Translations under genes and position numbers: made by a program
In this document: positions 58,666 to 64,000 of the stretch, one piece after another
Layout: each line of letters begins with the position of its first letter
Numbering within the stretch: position 1 is the stretch's first letter
Origin: Arenicola marina
Taxonomy: Eukaryota; Annelida; Polychaeta; Arenicolidae
Length of the DNA stretch: 64,000 nt
Reading direction: 5' to 3'
Assembly (NCBI GenBank): GCA_964019135.1
Contig: OZ025265.1
Coordinates: forward strand, 7,198,318 to 7,262,317
Notes under the pieces: generated by a model
What the model was told of the DNA's origin: nothing
Databases searched by the model: none
The model's input: only the letters and a program-made list of their open reading frames with translations

Positions 58666-59442
58666 GCAGGAGTAGCCTGGATGTTGCAGAGTTTTGTAGA
58701 ATTTGGATGTTGTAGAATGTTGGAAGTTTGTTGAATGTTGTTGTATGATGTTGGATGTTGTATGATGTTAGATGTAAGAAGTCGGGTGTTGTGGATGTTG
58801 TATGATCTTGGGTGTTGTTGGAAGTTGGATTGTTGTTGTCGCTGGTTGTTGCTCCGTGTTGTTGAACTTGCATCTTTTCCGATGTTGTCGCATTGAGTGC
58901 GATTGGGATTGATCGTGCGCACCCCGGTTGTTTGATCTTGGATGCTGGTCGATTGTTGCTATTGTTGAATGTTGTTGAGTGTTGTAGAATTTGGATGTTG
59001 TAGCATGTGGGAAGTTTTGTGGGAGGGATGTTGGATGTTGTAGGTTGTTGTATGATCTTGGATATTGTTGAATGTTGGAGTGTTTATGTTGGTATGTTCA
59101 TGGATGTTGGCTGTTGTAAGAAGTCGGATGTTGCATGATATCAGATGTTGTTGAATGTTGGATTGTTGTTGTTGCTGGATGTTGTTGAGTGTTGCAGAAT
59201 CTGGACGCTGGATGTTGTAGGATGTTGGATTGCTGCTAGGTGTTGGTTGTTGTAGGATGTTGGGTGTTGCTGACGGTTTGATGTTGACTGTTGGATGTTG
59301 TAAGAAGTTGGGTGATGTGGAATGTTGGGTGTTTTGTGATCCTGGGGTAAGCTGTTGGATTGTTGCAGATGCTGGATGTTGTTGAGTGTTGTAGGATTTG
59401 GATCTTGTAGGATGTTGGATATTGTGGGATGTTAGATTGTTG
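58666..59442 (+). repeat. GT-L block 24 (class a, 777 bp)
   Basis: Copy of the block at 56869. Its left satellite flank is cut off by the duplication junction, the only block without the full left flank. Confidence 0.92.
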
Positions 59443-59622
59443 CAAAATTTGTCGGTTTGGAGGGGAAGTGGGGTTTTTAGTTTGGTAAAATGCTACTTTT
59501 CAGGTACAAATGGTGTTTTTGGCAAATAGAATCACCTTTCTTTCGCCCATTTCCTAAATTTGGTTAATTTGGCATGGGCGATGTTAATAACACGATGTTA
59601 TTGATGCAAAATTTGTCGGTTT

Positions 59623-60018
59623 GCAGGAGTAGCCTGGATGTTGCAGAGTTTTGTACAATTTGGATGTTGTAGGATGTTGGAAGTTTGTTGAATGTTGTTG
59701 TATGATGTTGGATGTTGTATGATGTTAGATGTAAGAATTTCGGTGTTGTGGATGTTGTATGATCTTGGGTGTTGTTGGAAGTTGGATTGTTGTTGTTGCT
59801 GGATGTTGTTGAGTGTTGCAGAATCTGGACGCTGGATGTTGTAGGATGTTGGATTGTTGCTAGGTGTTGGATGTTGTAAGAAGTTGGGTGATGTGGAATG
59901 TTGGGTGCTTTGTGATCCTGGGGTAAGCTGTTGGATTGTTGCAGATGCTGGATGTTGTTGAGTGTTGTAGGATTTGGATCTTGTAGGATGTTGGATATTG
60001 TGGGATGTTAGATTGTTG
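59623..60018 (+). repeat. GT-S block 17 (396 bp)
   Basis: Copy of the block at 57826, with the 35-bp loss. Confidence 0.92.
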
Positions 60019-61989
60019 CAAAATTTGTCGGTTTGGAGGAGAAGTGGGGTTTTTAGTTTGGTAGAATGCTACTTTTCAGGTACAAATGGTGTGTTTGGCA
60101 AATAGAATCACTTTTCTTTCGCCCATTTCCTAAATTTGGTTAATCGGGCGTGCGCGAAGGAGTCCATGATGTTATTTATGCAAAATTTGTCGATTTGGAG
60201 GAGAAGGAGGCTTTTTTAGTTTCGTAAAAAAAGTACTTTTCGGGTACAAATGGCGTTTTCGGCAAATAGAATCACTTTTCTTGCGCCCAATTCCTAAATT
60301 TGGTTAATCGGGCATGCGCGAAGGAGTCCACGATGTTATTAATGGAAAATTTGTCGATTTGGAGGAGAAGTAGGCTTTTTTAGTTTCGTAAAAAAGTACT
60401 TTTCGGGTACAAATGGCGTTTTCGGCAAATAGAATCACTTTTCTTTCGCCCATTTCTTAAATTTGGTTAATCGGGCGTGCGCGAGAGAGTCCTCGATGTT
60501 ATTTATGCAAAATTTGTCGATTTGGAGGAGAAGTAGGCTTTTTTAGTTTCGTAAAAAAGTACTTTTCGGGTACAAATGGCGTTTTCGGCGAATAGAATCA
60601 CTTTTCTATCGCTCATTTCCTAAATTTGGTTAATCGGGCATGCGCGAAGTAGTCCATGATGTTATTTATGCCAAAAATTTCGATTTGGAGGAAAAGTAGC
60701 TTTTGTGGTTTCGTAAAAAAGTACTTTTTGGGTACAAATGGCGTTTTCGGAAAATAGAATCACTTCTCTTTCGCCCATTTCCTACATTTGGTTAATCGGG
60801 CATGCGCGAAGGAGTCCATGATGTTATTGATGCAAAATTTGTCGATTTGGAGGGGAAGTAGGCTTTTTTAATTTCGTAAGAAAGTACTTTTCGGGTACAA
60901 ATGGCGTTTTCGGCAAATAGAATCACTTTTCTTTCGCCCATTTCCTAAATTTGGTTAATCGGGCATGCGCGAAGGAGTCCACGATGTTATTGATGCAAAA
61001 TTTGTCGATTTGGAGGAGAAGTAGGCTTTTTTAGTTTCGTAAAAAAGTACTTTTCGGGTACAAATGGCGTTTTCGGCAAATAGAATCACTTTTCTTTCGC
61101 CCATTTCCTAAATTTAGTTAATCGGGCATGCGCGAACGAGTCCATTATGTTATTTATGCAAAATTTGTCGATTTGGAGGAGAAGTAGGCTTTTTTAGTTT
61201 CGTAAAAAAGTACTTTTCGGGTACAAATGGCGTTTTCGGCAAATAGAATCACTTTTCTTTCGCCTATTTCCTAAATTTGGTTAATCGGGCATGCACGAAC
61301 GAGTCCATGATGTTATTAATGCAAAATTTGTCGATTTGGAGGAGAAGTAGGCTTTTTTAGTTTCGTAAAAAAGTACTTTTCGGGTACAAATGGCGTTTTC
61401 GGCAAATAGAATCACTTTTCTTTCGCCCATTTCCTAAATTTGGTTAATCGGGCATGCCTGAAGTAGTCCATGATGTTATTTATGCAAAATTTGTCGATTT
61501 GGAGGAGAAGTAGGCTTTTTTAGTTTCGTAAAAAAGTACTTTTCGGGTACAAATGGCGTTTTCGGCAAATAGAATCACTTTTCTTTGGCCTATTTCCTAA
61601 ATTTGGTTAATCGGGCATGCACGAACGAGTCCATGATGTTATTAATGCAAAATTTGTCGATTTGGAGGAGAAGTAGGCTTTTTTAGTTTCGTAAAAAAGT
61701 ACTTTTCGGGTACAAATGGCGTTTTCGGCAAATAGAATCACTTTTCTTTGGCCTATTTCCTAAATTTGGTTAATCGGGCATGCACGAACGAGTCCATGAT
61801 GTTATTAATGCAAAATTTGTCGATTTGGAGGAGAAGTAGGCTTTTTTAGTTTCGTAAAAAAGTACTTTTCGGGTACAAATGGCGTTTTCGGCAAATAGAA
61901 TCAATTTTCTTTCGCCCATTTCCTAAATTTGGTTAATCGGGAATGCGCGAAGGAGTTCACGATGTTATTGATGCAAAATTTGTCGGTTT
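60019..61989 (+). repeat. 163-bp satellite array S15 (12 monomers)
   Basis: 1971 bp. Starts like S5/S13 (GAGAGAGTCCTCG, CGGCGAATAG, m5 with a one-base loss GTAGCTTTTGTGG, m6), then switches to the S8/S11 set (AATTTAGTTAATCGG, CATGCCTGAAG, CATGCACGAACGAG). The later part matches S11 at an offset of about 13881 bp. Confidence 0.93.
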
Positions 61990-62753
61990 GCAGGAGTAGC
62001 CTGGATGTTGCAGAGTTTTGTAGAATTTGGATGTTGTAGAATGTTGGAAGTTTGTTGAATGTTGTTGTATGATGTTGGATGTTGTATGATGTTAGATGTA
62101 AGAAGTCGGGTGTTGTGGATGTTGTATGATCTTGGGTGTTGTTGGAAGTTGGATTGTTGTTGTCGCTGGTTGTTGCTCCGTGTTGTTGAACTTGCATCTT
62201 TTCCGATGTTGTCGCATTGAGTGCGATTGGGATTGATCGTGCGCACCCCGGTTGTTTGATCTTGGATGCTGGTCGATTGTTGCTATTGTTGAATGTTGTT
62301 GAGTGTTGTAGAATTTGGATGTTGTAGCATGTGGGAAGTTTTGTGGGAGGGATGTTGGATGTTGTAGGTTGTTGTATGATCTTGGATATTGTTGAATGTT
62401 GGAGTGTTTATGTTGGTATGTTCATGGATGTTGGCTGTTGTAACAAGTCGGATGTTGCATGATATCAGATGTTGTTGAATGTTGGATTGTTGTTGTTGCT
62501 GGATGTTGTTGAGTGTTGCAGAATCTGGACGCTGGATGTTGTAGGATGTTGGATTGTTGCTAGGTGTTGGTTGTTGTAGGATGTTGGTTTGATGTTGACT
62601 GTTGGATGTTGTAAGAAGTTGGGTGATGTGGAATGTTGGGTGTTTTGTGATCCTGGGGTAAGCTGTTGGATTGTTGCAGATGCTGGATGTTGTTGAGTGT
62701 TGTAGGATTTGGATCTTGTAGGATGTTGGATATTGTGGGATGTTGGATTGTTG
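61990..62753 (+). repeat. GT-L block 25 (class a, 764 bp)
   Basis: Class a island with TTGTAACAAGTCGG and the 13-bp loss only (777-13). It leads into an L2 linker whose first monomer has GGCGTTTTCGGC instead of GTGTTTTTGGC. Confidence 0.92.
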
Positions 62754-63096
62754 CAAAATTTGTCGGTTTGGAGGGGAAGTGGGGTTTTTGGTTTGGTAGA
62801 ATGCTACTTTTCAGGTACAAATGGCGTTTTCGGCAAATAGAATCACTTTTCTTTCGCACATTTCCTAAATTTGCTTAATCGGGCGTGCGCGAAGGAGTCC
62901 ATGATGTTATTGATGCAAAATTTGTCGATTTGGAGGAGAAGTAGGACTTTTTAGTTTCGTAAAAAAGCACTTTTCGGGCACAAATGGCGTTTTCGGCAAA
63001 TAGAAAATCACTTTTCTTTCGCCCATTTCCTAAATTTGGTTAATCGGGAATGCGCGAAGGAGTCCACGATGTTATTGATGCAAAATTTGTCGGTTT

Positions 63097-63872
63097 GCAG
63101 GAGTAGCCTGGATGTTGCAGAGTTTTGTAGAATTTGGATGTTGTAGAATGTTGGAAGTTTGTTGAATGTTGTTGTATGATGTTGGATGTTGTATGATGTT
63201 AGATGTAAGAAGTCGGGTGTTGTGGATGTTGTATGATCTTGGGTGTTGTTGGAAGTTGGATTGTTGTTGTCGCTGGTTTTTGCTCCGTGTTGTTGAACTT
63301 GCATCTTTTCCGATGTTGTCGCATTGAGTGCGATTGGGATTGATCGTGCGCACCCCGGTTGTTTGATCTTGGATGCTGGTCGATTGTTGCTATTGTTGAA
63401 TGTTGTTGAGTGTTGTAGAATTTGGATGTTGTAGCATGTGGGAAGTTTTGTGGGAGGGATGTTGGATGTTGTAGGTTGTTGTATGATCTTGGATATTGTT
63501 GAATGTTGGAGTGTTTATGTTGGTATGTTCATGGATGTTGGCTGTTGTAACAAGTCGGATGTTGCATGATATCAGATGTTGTTGAATGTTGGATTGTTGT
63601 TGTTGCTGGATGTTGTTGAGTGTTGCAGAATCTGGACGCTGGATGTTGTAGGATGTTGGATTGCTGCTAGGTGTTGGTTGTTGTAGGATGTTGGGTGTTG
63701 CTGACGGTTTGATGTTGACTGTTGGATGTTGTAAGAAGTTGGGTGATGTGGAATGTTGGGTGCTTTGTGATCCTGGGGTAAGCTGTTGGATTGTTGCAGA
63801 TGCTGGATGTTGTTGAGTGTTGTAGGATTTGGATCTGTAGGATGTTGGATATTGTGGGATGTTAGATTGTTG
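63097..63872 (+). repeat. GT-L block 26 (class a', 776 bp)
   Basis: Class a' with the one-base loss in GGATCTGTAGG. Last block of the window. Confidence 0.92.
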
Positions 63873-64000
63873 CAAAATTTGTCGGTTTGGAGGAGAAGTG
63901 GGGTTTTTAGTTTGGTAGAATGCTACTTTTCAGGTACAAATGGTGTGTTTGGCAAATAGAATCACTTTTCTTTCGCCCATTTCCTAAATTTGGTTAATCG
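63873..64000 (+). repeat. 163-bp satellite array S16, cut by the window end
   Basis: 128 bp of a GT-flank monomer (GTGGGGTTTTTAG, AATGCTAC, GGTGTGTTTGG), continuing past the window edge. Confidence 0.9.

Larger units (their letters stand above)
58658..60454 (+). repeat. Tandem duplication 2, copy B (1797 bp)
   Basis: Repeats copy A in order. Past 60454 the satellite continues normally (TTTCGCCCATTTCTTAAA), which fixes the right breakpoint. Confidence 0.92.

Overview
This window is one continuous block of tandemly repeated, apparently non-coding DNA. I found no convincing protein gene, RNA gene, transposon, CRISPR array, origin or promoter. Arrays of ~163-bp monomers with higher-order structure, interrupted by expanded minisatellite-like blocks, point to constitutive heterochromatin (centromeric, pericentromeric or subtelomeric) of a eukaryotic nuclear genome. 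I do not recognise the satellite family, and the sequence alone does not separate a plant from an invertebrate.

Two components make up almost everything. (1) A 163-bp satellite monomer, about 39% G+C in my hand-built consensus, with 9 CpGs per unit and a perfect 12-bp palindrome, AAAAGTACTTTT. It covers about 36.7 kb. (2) G/T-rich, C-poor blocks built from ATGTTG-like words, about 27.3 kb in total. These come as 26 long copies (GT-L, 763-777 bp) and 17 short copies (GT-S, 396-444 bp). Every monomer and block points the same way. The spacing between blocks is always a whole number of 163-bp units plus about 15-18 bp, so all 43 blocks sit at the same position inside the monomer, between two copies of TGCAAAATTTGTCGGTTTG. 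The simplest reading is one ancestral insertion or expansion, later multiplied together with its host monomers.

Layout: 1-5654 is pure satellite, three copies of a 9-monomer (1467-bp) higher-order repeat followed by a 5-monomer deletion derivative. From 5655 to 63872 there are 15 clusters of GT blocks, separated by pure satellite stretches of 9 to 19 monomers (one is shorter). Inside clusters, blocks are joined by one monomer (178 or 180 bp), two (343 bp) or three (507 bp). Clusters that contain a class-b GT-L block always begin with it, and class-a' blocks always come last. The window ends inside a satellite stretch.

Long near-identical segments show repeated amplification: a tandem 5871-bp duplication (8689-14559 and 14560-20430), a tandem 1797-bp duplication (56861-58657 and 58658-60454), and dispersed pairs about 9.8, 10.95 and 20.9 kb apart. 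The open frames on the minus strand, up to 189 codons, follow from the G/T bias and are rejected as genes. No genes act together here. The biology is the structure and turnover of the repeat.
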